Assembly (NCBI RefSeq): GCF_902459465.1
Contig: NC_047065.1
Span: 5,142,309-5,206,308 of the forward strand
Length of the DNA stretch: 64,000 bases
From: Asterias rubens
Taxonomy: Eukaryota > Echinodermata > Asteroidea > Forcipulatida > Asteriidae
Reading direction: 5' to 3'
The notes below the pieces were generated by a model. That model did no database searches. It was not told where the DNA came from and was given only the letters and a program-made list of their open reading frames with translations. Each line of letters starts with the position of its first letter. The first letter of the stretch is position 1. Positions 9,378 through 20,693 of this stretch are shown piece after piece. The position numbers were made by a program, and so were the translations under genes.

Positions 9378-12300
9378 ATGTCATCCAGTGAGACTTCAGA
9401 AATGCGGCATTTATTAGCAAGGGTCAACCCGATGACTGGTAGCAATGAATGGGTGGTTGAGGACGCCACATACGATTATCATCAGGAGATCGCCCGGTCG
9501 GCTTACACCGATATGCTCCACGACGATGAAAGGGTATGTATCGTTCATAGAAACGACCCTAGAGAACTCTGTGTGAGTTGTGGTATGGTTGCGAACCCTT
9601 AGAAGGGCTCATATATGGATAGTTGCGATTATCGTAACCCTCCATCTTCCTGATGGTCGGTGAAGAGGGAGGGTTATCACAACTAGAATTGGGGGGGGGG
9701 ATATCCAAAAAGGCTACCGTACTTGTGTATAGCTTAAAATTATTACTAAAAGTGATTTAACGAGACCAGACAAGCACAAAGACATTGAAGGGAAAATTTA
9801 TCTCATTGTCTTTGAAAAAAATGATTTATTTTAAAATAATTTTGTTTCTTCAAGATGTTACACTGTGAAATATTGGTCTATCTTACATGTAGGCCTAGTT
9901 GAAAAAAAAATGCCAGACTTGTCTGGTCAAACATTTACTGGCTGACACTAGAACTACTACATTATATGTTTCTACTTTGTCCTTTTTTTTATGCAGAATA
10001 AAAAATACTATGAAGGCATAAGACGAGCTATTAGAATCATGCACGAGAGAGGGAAGAAGGCCAATGTACTAGACATCGGTACCGGAACCGGACTACTGTC
10101 TATGATGTCGGCAGAAAGTGGGGCAGACAGTGTCCATGCGTGTGAGGTAAACCAAGTCAAGGCCCTATTTCATAAAGCCTGTAATCACAGGCAAACTGCT
10201 GAGCAGAAAATACACCAACCAAAATTCCATAAAGTTTACTTTGTTGCAACTAGTGCCCCACTCATATTTTACTCAGCAAAAATATTTGCCTGGCAGTATT
10301 TTCTGCTTATAAAGACAGTAGACTTTATTGGTAATTGTCAAAGACCAGTCTTCCCACTTGGTGTATGGCAGTATTTTCTGCTTAAATAACACACCTGTGA
10401 AAATTTGAGCTCAATTGGTCGTCGAAATTCTGAGATATGAATGGAAAAAAAAAAAAACCTTGTCACACCGAGTTGTGTGCTTTCAGATGCTTGATTTCAA
10501 GACCTCAGATTCTAAACTTGAGGTCTCAAAATCAAATTCGTGGAAAATTACTTCTTTATCGAAAACTACGTCACTTCAGAAGGAGCCGTTTTCTCATAAT
10601 GTTTTATATTATCAACCTCTCCCCATTACTCGTTACCAAGTAAGGTTTTATGCTAATAATTATTTTGAGTAATTACCAATAGTGTTCACTGCCTTTAAAA
10701 ACTTTATGGAAGTGGGCCTATCAGGGCCCAATTTCATAGAGCTGCTTAAATGTACTAGAATTTTGTTCACAATATTCAAAATGAGAAAAGACAGCACAGA
10801 TGTCATAAAAAACAGACAATGAATGTTTAGCATTTGTGCAGTGGTGAGAATTTTCTTTTTTTTAAATGGAATGTTCTTTTCAACTCAGCCTTATTGTTGA
10901 ATGGAACTTTTGTTTTTAAATGGTATTCAAAATCGAAGTTTGAATAGAGTTAAACATATTTAAGTAATTAAACATGTGTCATTTTATTCAATTTATCAGT
11001 TTGAATCTTTCATTACTGTTTTTACAGGCATTTGAACCAATAGCAGAGGCAGCCAAGAAAATCATTGCAGAGAATGGCTTTGCAGACAAAATCAAAGTGG
11101 TCTCTAAAAGGTCAACAGAGGTCACAGTTGGACCAGGTAGGCTTGCAAAACATCAGACTTATCAGGAGACATTCAGTAACAAATAAAAAAAATTTTACCC
11201 TTGAGCCGTGTCTGCAGTTTTGCTACAGCTTAGGCTATAGCTGGATTGCGCCGTCATCATACATTGAAATATAAGACGTCCTAAGCAACACCCTTACTCA
11301 GGCATGCAGCTCTTCTTTTTTCTTTTCTTTTTGATTTTTTTTTCTGATGCACCTAAGAGCATAATAAACCTCAACACTTTCTAGGGTACCATTGTGGGTA
11401 TCATGTCCCGTGGCGTTTCGGCTGCCTCGCTCTGCACTTGCATTGTGCCTTTGAAAATGTTCCTCTTTTTTTTTTCAACGGGCAGTTGCATGCCTGCTTA
11501 CAGTCGTACAGGGTTTGGCTTAACATTTGTTAACATCTTTAGTGACTAGCCATCAGGACCAGTAGCTTGTCAATTTACTGGTCCACCAGCTTTTTATCTA
11601 GGAAACATTTCAAATAAAATAGCTGTAGGGATGCTTTTTGACACTAAACTGGACAGCGAAACTTCTTGCAGAGAATTCTGACTTGTCCCCAATCAGGGAG
11701 GGACTTAAAACCCAAATCTACACGCAAGGTTACGTGCTGGGTTTCGAACCATGGGCCCAGGTCCACAGAGATGAAAGGCAGGGAAGAGACCACTGAGTCA
11801 ACCTGGGTGCCAACAAGAATGTAGGCATGCCAGAAAGTGCCGGACTAAAAGTAAACAGTTGAAGATTTAAAAAACGTGTATACTTGTATCTACTTGCCCG
11901 ACACTAAAAACACTGGCCTGGACCTGTGGTCTGGTGTACATTTTGAGGCCCAACACAGTCCCATAAAAAATTATCTTGTTTCAATATTATTTGTCATTTC
12001 AGACGGGGACATTCCTCATAGAGCCAATATTCTTCCTGCTGAGGTATTCGATACTGAATTGATCGGTGAAGGGGCAGTACCAACCTACCTCCACGCCCAC
12101 AGACATTTATTACAGGTGGACTCAGCTATCTATTTGTTCATAGTTCATTAGAATGGATGTTGAAGATAAGGTTTTGTTTTGTTTGTTTGTTTGTTTGGCC
12201 TTTGAGAAAGACTCTGTGGGTCAAAACGTCAGGCAATTAACAAATTTTTGGCTGTTTATATGCCATAGGTCCTTTTGGTTGGTAAGCAATTTGCAACAGC

Positions 12301-15300
12301 TAATTCTATTTTCTTATTTGTTTGTTTAAAATGCTATTCATAAATACCTCAGACAGTTTTGCTATTCCTATTGGTGGAGAGCGCGTCACGTGGGTGTGTA
12401 TAAACCTTTGTTTATGACCAGTAAAAAGTGTTGAAACATTAGCGTGACACGCTAGCTTGCACCTGCTCTTATAAGACAGTTTCTTCGTTCCTATTGGTCG
12501 AGAGCAACAGCTGAAACAGTTGTGCCACATCACGCAATACGCGCGACGCGCACAGCATTCCCTTAAAAGGAGTTGTTTACCCGACGGCGGCGGAGGGCTT
12601 TACCATTTTATAGCTGGAGGGGTGTTGTGTTGAAAGAAATCATTGAACAATTATAATTTTTGCATTGATTTTACTTTTTGATAAAAAAGTGTTGATGTTT
12701 TTGACCAAAAAGGTATTTATGAATGGGAATCAAAGTGTGTTCAATCAGTTTTCAACTAGTGGTTTAAACCCGCCGAGGCCTGGTTCTTGATAATTTACCT
12801 CGACTTCTCCTCGGTAAAATTATCAAAAACCAAGGCCTCGTTGGGATTAAACCACTAGTTGAAAACCTCTTCACCACACATTGATTCCCTTATTAAAGAC
12901 CCCTTGCATGTGACGTCACAACCTCAAAAAGCACCCTCACTGGGGTCAAAAAGCACCCTCACTTGGGTCAAAAAGCGCCCTCACTGGGGTCAAAAAGTGC
13001 CCTTACTGGGGTCAAAAAGCGCCCTCACTGGGGTCAAAGGAGGCAAATCATTTGATGAGAGCTGTTCTTTGTTCAGAAAAACATGCGCGTGTGACATCAG
13101 CATTCCAAGAGGGTTGGCGTTATGCAAGAGGTCTATTAACAGATTAATGCTCTCTTAATGTAAATCCATAACACTTGAGGCAATCGGTCTTTTTAGGACT
13201 GGTGCTGTTCGTTTCAGAATTCAGACTTCAATAACAATGATAACTTTTATCTCCTTCCACAATTTTCAGGAAGATTGCATCTGTGTCCCTCACTCGGCGA
13301 CTGTTTATGCACAAGTCATCCAATCAGATCTCATCTGGGAATGGCACAAACTCCAACCAATCAAAATCCCCGGCCACAGCAGCATCCACCCCCCGGCCAA
13401 GATGGACGCCTGCTCCGGGGCAGCCTCGGTCCACGACATCCAACTCAGTCAGGTGTCACCTGAGCAGTTCCAGCCAATCACCTCCCCCCTCGCTATGATG
13501 GACTTCAACTTCAGTCGTGGAGATTTCCGAGAGAGCGGATTGGCGACCGTCGATGCCGATGTCCTGACGGAGGGAATATGCCACGGAATCTTCATGTGGT
13601 GGGACTTGAGCATGGACACTAAGGGTGAGATTCGGTTGAGTACAGCGCCTTCTTGGGCCCACCCTGATGGAGAAGAGGCCCAGTGGAGAGATCACTGGAT
13701 GCAAGCCGTCTACTTCTTTGATCAACCTCTGCAGGTGCAGAAAGGTGGGTTTAAAGACATTTGTAAATGTAACAGTAGAGGCCAATACGGTAAGCAGAGC
13801 CATGAAATAATATACAACAGATTACTCAACAATTGTCTGCTAACTGAAATGATCCGGATATCATTCAAAAATTGTAGATATGACATGGTAGTTTAGCTGG
13901 TAACCTTATTCTAAGCATAATTTTGCTATGCTAATGTTACACAGAGATTTAATATGATGATATTGCAAGACTCCGGTTAACTATTACTAGAAGAAGAAAC
14001 ATGTGATGCTAGCGGACTGGAGTCATAGAGTTGTGGAAACGACTGAAGAAAACACTTGAAACAATTGTCTGGGTCTGGTCTTGGTTTATTACAAGTTGAC
14101 TATAGCAATACAATTGAAACAGAGGTGCTGGACCTAGCTCAAAGGTTGGAGAGGCAAGTCTCTTGTAAAGAGAAATTTGAAGGAGTAGTCGAGGCCCGGA
14201 GTGAATGTTGGCCGGAGGTTGTTTAGGATTTTGGTGGTGGGGGAACTCTTAATTTAGAAATGATGTCACACAGAAATAACATAAGATTGGTGACATCATT
14301 ACGTAGAAGTGAGATGATGTCATGGTCAACAGGGGGTGGGGGGTAAGGGTGGGATGGTCAGGAATGTGAGTGGTGGCTTTGCTGGAAATGGGCTGACAGA
14401 GGATATGGCCCACCTGTTGATGTGTAAACAACTATTCTAGAGATAACGGTGCGAAATCATCCTTACACTTTTTTTCTAAGCTACTTTTTGTGCTTAAAGC
14501 CATTGGACCCTTTCGGTACAGAAAAAAAAAAAAGTTCACAGATTTACAAATAATTTACAGGGTTTACAGAAGGTAATGGTGAAAGACTTCTCTTGAAATA
14601 TTAGTTCATGAAATGCTTTACTTTTTGAGAAAATGGTAAAACAATATAAATTCTCGTTAGCGAGAATTACGGATTTGTTATAAACACATGTCATGACACG
14701 GCGAAACACGCGAAAACAAGAGTGGGTTTTCCCGTTATTTTCTCCCGACTCCGATGTCCGATTGAGCCAAAATTTCCACAGGATTGTTATTTTATATATA
14801 AGTTGTGATACACGAAGTGTGGGACTTGGACAATACTGTTTATCGAAAGTGTATAATGGCTTTAAGCAGCTCTATGAATTTGGGCCGGGGTCCCAATTTC
14901 ATAGAGCTGTTTAGGCCGCAGAAAATACTGCTTATTAGCAAATGAGTGGGGCACTAATTGCAACAGTGGAAACTTTATAGAATTTTGGCAGGTAACCATG
15001 CAGTTTCTGTTTTTTTTCTAATTTCAGCAAGACTTGTTTGTGTTTAGCAAGTTTTTGTGCTTATCCCTGGTCATTTGAGCCCTGGTCAGCACACTGTTAT
15101 TCCCTAATCAGTTAAAATGGAAACATTACATAAATATATTCCAAAAATAACGCTCCAAAAATATTGTTTTCATCTTGATAGGAGAGAGGATTCACGTCAC
15201 ATTATCCCACGATGATTACAGCATGTGGTTTAATGTCGGCCACACTGAACTGCCGAAGGTTGACATCGAGAGACCGATATGTAGATGTGGAGCCCATGTA

Positions 15301-18300
15301 GTCTGGAGCCGACCAAGGATAGGAATGCTTAATGATGCTACACGAACAGGGAAATATACACAAGTTCTGCAAAAGGTTTGGAGATGTTACCAATAGACCC
15401 CTTCCACAACGGGCAGCATACTCACACATGCGAATCCTGTCCTCCATTTTGAGAGTCAAAATCAGGCACACACATATGCACAAAAGATTCGACTCCCAAA
15501 ATGATGGCAATGGTAGACACGCTTTTTCGGAGGTGCGTTGTGGCAACCTCGTCCCCAGGGTGTGTCGAGCGGTTACAAGGTTGACCGCTCTCTCACCCTG
15601 GTATTGGATCATTTGCATATCCAAAATATTTGGATATGTATGCAAATTAAAATAGTCTGGCTACTTTTCGATATTCACATCTTCGTCATAATCTCGTAGT
15701 ACGGTACCAGATTCAATAGCTTGTTTGTACATTGTTGGTTGCCGGCGGCTGGCTGTACATGGTTGAAAATAAAGTAAACCATGGGGACAAGTTTATGCAC
15801 AAAGAACAAAATGTTAAATATTAACTATTAAATACCTTTCAATTCTTTTGAGTATACTTAAAGACAGTGGACACTATTGGTAATTGTCAAAGACCAGTCT
15901 TCTCATTTGGTGTATCTCAACATATGTATAAATTAACAAACCTGTGAAAATTTTAACTTAATTGGTCGTCGAAGTTGCGAGAGAATGATGGAAGAAAAAA
16001 AACCCTTGTCGCACAAGTTGTGTGCTTTCAGATGCTTTAATTTGAGACCTCAACTGAGGTCTCGAACTCAATTCAAATATTTTAGCGAGAAATTACTTCT
16101 TTCTCAAAAACTACGATACTTCAGAGGGAGCCGCTTCTCACATTGTTTCATACTATCAACAGCTCTCCATTGCTCATTACCAAGTAAGTTTTTATGCTAA
16201 CAATTATTTTGAGTAATAACCAATAGTGTCCAGTGCCTTTAAAGGCAGTAGGCAGTGGACACTATTGGTAATTTCTCAAAATAATTATTAGCATAAAGCC
16301 TTTCATGGTGACGAGTTAATGGGTAGAGGTTGATGGTATAAAACATTGTGAGAAACGGCTCCCTCTAAAGTGCCATAATTTTCGAGAAAGAAGTAATTTT
16401 CCACAAATTTGATTTCGAGGCCTCAGATTTAGAACTTGAGGTCTCGAAATCAACCATCTAAACGCACACAACTTCGTGTCACAAGGGTGTTTTTTCTTTC
16501 ATAATTATCTCGCAAGTTCGATGACAGATTGAGCTCAAATTTTCACAGGTTTGTTATTTTATGCATATGATGAGATACACCAACTGTGAAGGCTAGTCTT
16601 TGACAATTACCAAAAGTGTCCACTGCCTTTAATAAGAAAGACAAATGAGATAAATCCTCTCTTACAATTATCTTACCCTTTCTTGTAAAACAAATTCTGG
16701 TCTAGTAAATATTTTGAGATGCAAGCCCTGTGGTCTTCTAGATTTTTAACCAAAATTCTAGCCCTGCGATGAAGCTCCCTCCTTTATTGTCTGCACCACA
16801 GAGATTGGTGTTGGTAAAGCAAGAACTGATTTTGAGCTTGATACTAAGTTGGTTTTAGTTCTTCATTATTATTGATATTTCTTCCTTAAATCTTGTCATC
16901 TCAACAGGTGGTTAAGAAAGAGTCATTATGTGTCAGCATTAGTGATGGTTCAATGTTACCTCTGATAGCTGCAAGGCTGGGTGCCAAACAGGTAAAAGAT
17001 ATGCACAGAGCATTTTTGTCCTGCACTACTGTGTAAACTGAGGCTTGTGTCTCAAATAGTCTGGTGCCAATCCTTTACCCTAGGGTTGCTCTGGCCATTG
17101 TTCTTTTAACCATGTTAAACCCATGGCTATCAATCTGTGTTTGAGCTGAGCATGGCCGAGCAGTTACGTGCATCAGACTTGGGTTCAGGTAGCCGAGTCA
17201 TCAGGGTATGGGTTCGAATCCCGGTCGCGGTCATGTCACTTGTGTTCTTGAGCAAGAGTCTTAATGGCACTGGACACTATTGGTAATTGCTGTAAACAAT
17301 TGTTAGCATAGAAACTTACTTGGTAACAGGCAATGGAGAGCTGTTGGCAGTATACAACGCTGTGAGAAACAGCTCCCTCGTATATTAGGCATCTGAAAAC
17401 ACAAAAATTTGTGCAACAAGGGTGTTTTTTCTTTCATTATTCTTTTGCAACTTCGATGGCCAATTGAGTCCAAATTTTTACAGAGTTGTTTTTTTATGCA
17501 AATGTTGGGATACACCAAGGGAGAATACTAGCCTTTGATAATTACCAAAGGTGTCCAGTGTCTTTAACTATAATTGATTCTCTTCACCCAGGGATACTCT
17601 GGTTGGCGCGAATTGCAAAAAAAAGGTAAACAATTAATGTGTCAATATATGCTCAATTTATCACTAAAAGAATGGTTTTTGGGGTTGAACAAAGAATTGA
17701 CTAGAGTAGGATTCGAACCAACGACCTCCGGACTAATGAGCTGGCGCTTTACCAACTGAGCTAGTTAGCCCTATATTGACGGTCTTCCTTCATTATTTTG
17801 TCAATATCTTTGTTCGGGGTTGCATAAATGAATGGTGCATGTAAGGGTTAATAGAGCACTTTTCTTTCTTGTTGTAGGTGTATACCCTAGAGCCTAACTC
17901 TCTTTGTCGTCGCGTCATGGAAGACATTATCAAGTCCAACAATCTCATCGACGACATCAATGTCCTGAATCAAAACGCTCAAGAATTACCCAACAAGATA
18001 TTCAAAGGTCAAAAGGTAAAAGTTTGTTTTGGAATTTTGGTCTTGGTTACTCTTTTAATATCGGTTAATCAAATGCTGGCATAGTAAGAAACTTTCCCTG
18101 CCTTTCACTGCTAAAGTCTATGGTGTCCTATAGACCAATCCATATGCGCAGTGGATGCATGCTGCGCCACCCTTGCCAGGACACTGGCAGTTTGTATCTT
18201 TTGTCGTGGCCTAGTGGTCAAGCATACAGGACTCAAGCTCTGATGTTTTTCTGATCAGCAGAGTGTGGGTTCAGTTCATGACTCATGTCCATAAGCAAGA

Positions 18301-20627
18301 CACCATAAGCAAGACACTTGGCCATTATTGCATCCTCCTACGGATGGGACGTAAAGCCGTTGGTCGAGTGTGTTTGTGTAAAATGCACATAAAAGAACCC
18401 AGTACACTTATTGTAAAGAGAAGGGGTCTACCCGGTGTTTCTGGCAGTGGCTGCCGAGTGTGCAGGAATTGGTCCCATAAATCATAAAAACAAAGTATCT
18501 TGATCCTTCCAGATTGACGTCTTGATGGGAGAGCCATTTTTCATCTCCAGCATCCTACCCTGGCACAATCTGCACTTCTGGTACGCGAGGACAGCCCTAG
18601 CGTCCCATTTAGCGGACAGCGCCCTCATACTGCCATGCTGTGCCAGGCTCAGGGGTGTGGCGCTGGAGTTTGAGCACCTGTGGAAGTTCCATGCTCCTGT
18701 GGGCGACATCGAGGGCTTTGATGTTAGGATATTTGATAGTCTTGTGCAGGTAAAGAGGAATATTAAAAAAAATTACTTTTAATTCAGAGTATTCAATTAA
18801 AGGAACACGTTGCCTTGGATCGGTCGAGTTGGTCTTTGAAAAGCGTTTGTAACCGTTTTTTTATAAAATGCATATGGTTAGAAAGATGTTGTAAAAGTAG
18901 AATACAATGATCTACACAAATTTGCCTGGAAATTGCGTGGTTTTCATTTTACTTTGCGAACTAACACGGTCAGCCATTTATGGGAGTCAAAAATTTGACT
19001 CCCATAAATGGCCGCCCGAGCTTGGCGACGAGATAAAAGGAAAACCACGCAATTTCGAGGCATATTTGTGTGGATCATTGTATTCTACTTTTAAAACCTC
19101 TTTCTAACCATATGCATTTCACAACAAGCGGTTTCAAACGCTTTTCAAGGACCAACTCGTCTGACCCAAGGCAACGTGTTCCTTTAAAGTTGTTGCTTAG
19201 CATTGGAGGAAAGCTAACACAGCCCTTCTCACACTACGCTATTCGCTGGGGTTCCCCCTGGGAAATAACGGCCGGCCTTGTCACACTATGATCGCTCTGC
19301 CCCCTCAATAGGATTCACGCTTAACGCGGAGCACTAGTTGGCAATTCTCAGTATAAACCAATGTGATTACAAAAATCCAATTAGATTGCAGTATGCTAAC
19401 GAGCGAACACTTTTTTTACCGTTGACACTTTGATATGACAACAGAAGTTCAAATTGGCGCAAGACTTGCAAAGTCTATAATTTATGGTTGTGAACATCTT
19501 GGGCCAGTAAGTTCAAATTGGCAAGAGACTTGCACAGTCTATAATGCATGGTTGAGACTAACTTGGTTCAAAATATTCAAATTGGCAAGAGACTTGCACA
19601 GTTTATAATGCATGGTTGGGACCAACTTGGTTCCAAATATTCAAATTGGCAAGAGACTTGCACACTCTAGGATAGGACTAACTTGGGCCAGGAAGTCAGA
19701 ATTGGCCCAAGGCTTTACACAGTTTATTATGCTCTGTTTTTCACTTCTGAATCCCAGAGATCCTCACATATCAGTGATGCTGCAACTGAGCCACATCATC
19801 TGTGGGAATACCCGAGCCGAACACTCGCAGCGGACTTTGACCTTACAGAGTTTGACTTCACTCAGCGTGTACCCACCGATACAGTAGTACAAAAAGGAAC
19901 AGTTGAAGTCCTTGGGTGAGTAGTGCATTAAAGATTTCGAATTGTTTTGCCATATTTTTAGTAGATTTTCTCCAAGTGTTCTCTAAGAGAGACTCCAAGG
20001 TCAAATTCAGTTCCGTGATGCACCCATTAGATAGAGACCTTGTGAAAGTATGGACAAAATCACAAGTCTCGAATCTCTTTTTAAAATGGTGTAAAATACC
20101 GCGTTACTTTAAACTCTTTCAGAGCAAAATTTTGAAACTGCTTACTGTGCGAGCAGTAAGCGAAGAATGCCTTGTAATGTGAAGCAAAAGTTCCCTGCTA
20201 ACCGATGAAATACACTTGATGTTAGCGTGGAATTCCTTTCTTTGCTTTCGGTAAGCAGAGGCATGAAATTGGGCCAAGAGCTCAAGTCTGGTGCTCTATA
20301 GACCACTAAGCCACAGGACTCCACTGAAGAATTTTTTTTTTTTTTCATTGAATTTCTGTTTCCTTCCTCATTTGTTTCAGGGACGGCTTGTGTCATGGCA
20401 TAGCCTTATGGATGGAGTACCAGATAGATGAGAACACCTGGATCTCCACGGGTCCCTCACACCCTCTACCATCTCCCACCAGGGACCTAAGGTGGGACAG
20501 ACACTCCAAGCAAGGGGTGCATTTCATCAAGAGTAACCCCCGAGTCACGCCGGGAGGCAAGATTCATTTTGAGGTCTCATTCAATCCATCTCAGGGAAGC
20601 CTTTATTTTAACTTTGAAGTGTTGTGA
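9378..20627 (+). CDS. PRMT7: Protein arginine N-methyltransferase 7 (11 coding exons)
   Basis: Coding exons: 9378-9533, 9997-10146, 11028-11136, 12003-12115, 13270-13744, 15182-15375, 16908-16991, 17878-18015, 18513-18749, 19758-19915, 20381-20627. They sum to 2061 nt, 686 aa (human 692), with phases consistent throughout. PRMT7 is the type III enzyme that monomethylates arginine on histones, splicing factors and other proteins from S-adenosylmethionine. It is unusual in having two methyltransferase modules in one chain. Seen here: the NPMTGSNEW and [18 protein letters not shown] start, SAM motif I LDIGTGTG (77-84), the double-Glu loop E152 and E161 ([15 protein letters not shown]), [17 protein letters not shown], then the second degenerate module ([32 protein letters not shown]). 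The ATG at 9378 fits the family start. An in-frame ATG at 9318 would add 20 residues, and an AG acceptor at 9301-9302 suggests an upstream 5'UTR exon. Introns hold F1, F2 and F3 elements and two minisatellites. Confidence 0.97.
10165..10302. repeat. Dispersed repeat in PRMT7 intron 2
   Basis: The segment from ggccctatttcataaagcct to cagtattttctgctta belongs to a family beginning with a cc(c)aatttcata(g/a)a(g)c block. Related pieces are at 14880-15080, 53000-53240 and 57976-58222. Confidence 0.45.
10307..10698 (+). mobile_element. F1 MITE, copy 2
   Basis: A diverged left end (aaagacagtagactttattgg) and a right end accaatagtgttcactgcctttaa. Full-length core with the ttgatttcaagacctc palindrome. 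In PRMT7 intron 2. Confidence 0.85.
11660..11835. repeat. Dispersed repeat shared with 48115-48320
   Basis: Contains gggtttcgaaccatgggccc, aggtccacagagatgaaagg and gagtcaacctgg, matching the segment near 48240-48310. The gttcgaa-like motif suggests a tRNA-derived SINE fragment. In PRMT7 intron 3. Confidence 0.45.
12511..12892. mobile_element. Non-autonomous element with a large 3' hairpin, copy A
   Basis: Shares about 380 bp with 28415-28783: ctgaaacagttgtgccaca, ggagttgtttacc, ggcggcggagggctttacc, and a terminal hairpin in which tttcaactagtggtttaaac pairs with gtttaatcccaacg-type sequence ending accactagttgaaa. Non-coding. In PRMT7 intron 4. Confidence 0.75.
12924..13038 (+). repeat. 22-bp minisatellite, about five units
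   Basis: Units starting at 12931, 12953, 12975, 12997 and 13019 follow the pattern gc(a/g)ccctcac then tggggtcaaaaa. In PRMT7 intron 4, about 230 bp before exon 5. The open frame across it is a repeat artefact. Confidence 0.9.
14494..14865. mobile_element. F2 TTAA-bounded MITE, copy 2
   Basis: Begins TTAAAGCCATTGGACCC and ends cgaaagtgtataatggctttaa. Central palindrome attctcgttagcgagaat. The right half (tccgattgagccaaaattt, ccacaggattgttatttta, gatacac) is clearly related to the F1 core. In PRMT7 intron 5. Confidence 0.85.
14870..15090. repeat. Dispersed repeat, PRMT7 intron 5
   Basis: Contains cccaatttcatagagctg twice in part, plus gcagaaaatactgctta and gtttagcaagtttttgtgct. A fragment of the same family as 57976-58222. 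Confidence 0.45.
15858..16242 (+). mobile_element. F1 MITE, copy 3
   Basis: TTAAAGACAGTGGACACTA at the left, gtgtccagtgcctttaa at the right. It shares its right TTAA with copy 4. In PRMT7 intron 6. Confidence 0.9.
16239..16632 (-). mobile_element. F1 MITE, copy 4 (opposite orientation, abutting copy 3)
   Basis: Starts at the TTAA that ends copy 3 and runs in the opposite orientation to gtgtccactgcctttaa. The left end has a small repeat (aaggcagtaggcagtgg). In PRMT7 intron 6. Confidence 0.9.
17150..17260 (+). mobile_element. tRNA-like SINE head
   Basis: catggccgagcagtta (A-box like) and ggttcgaatcccggtcg (B box), followed by cacttgtgttcttgagcaag, as in the SINE at 47177. Truncated, with an F1 element inserted directly after it. 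In PRMT7 intron 7. Confidence 0.6.
17261..17567 (-). mobile_element. F1 MITE, copy 5 (internal deletion)
   Basis: Both TTAA-flanked ends are present (ttaatggcactggacacta and gtgtccagtgtctttaa), but only 307 bp remain. The central gatttcgagacctc palindrome is missing between about 17380 and 17390. Confidence 0.85.
17672..17812 (-). mobile_element. tRNA-derived SINE, family with gttgaacaaagaattgacta
   Basis: The minus strand gives a tRNA-like head: gggctaactagctcagttgg (A box), anticodon arm ctcattag, and ggtcgttggttcgaatcc (B box). Relatives at 46735-46832, 47800-47935 and 53740-53875. Not called as a working tRNA, because the flanks repeat with it. Confidence 0.65.
18197..18480 (+). mobile_element. 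tRNA-Leu-like SINE
   Basis: Head gtcgtggcctagtggtcaag, ggactcaagctctgatg and cagagtgtgggttc, then acttggccattattgcatcc and aagagaaggggtctaccc...ctggca. In PRMT7 intron 8, ending about 30 bp before exon 9. Confidence 0.7.
18797..19187. mobile_element. F3 TTAA-bounded palindromic MITE
   Basis: About 390 bp, nearly one palindrome. TTAAAGGAACACGTTGCCTT at the left, inverse aaggcaacgtgttcctttaa at the right; the inner centre is ccatttatgggagtca/tgactcccataaatgg at 18973-19010. Bounded by TTAA. In PRMT7 intron 9. A short relative may lie at 34741-34780. Confidence 0.85.
19447..19735 (+). repeat. ~64-bp minisatellite abutting PRMT7 exon 10
   Basis: Four to five units anchored on ttcaaattggcaagagactt start near 19447, 19512, 19577, 19640 and 19695, spaced 65, 65, 63 and about 55 bp. 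The last degraded unit runs to within about 25 bp of the 3' splice site at 19757. Confidence 0.85.
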
Positions 20628-20693
20628 TATTGGAAAGAGTTTTAAGAATCTCTAACTTCTCTCCATGGGGTTCTTGACTAGTGTAGTGACCTA

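Noticed and set aside
12931-13038. CRISPR array
   Set aside because: Units are contiguous with no spacers, in an intron of an animal gene; it is a minisatellite.
12859-13158. Open frame with [12 protein letters not shown]-type repeats
   Set aside because: Produced by the 22-bp minisatellite inside a PRMT7 intron.
17690-17775. Functional tRNA gene on the minus strand
   Set aside because: The same head plus flanking gttgaacaaagaattgac recurs at 46735, 47800 and 53740, so it is a SINE; the anticodon stem also has mismatches.
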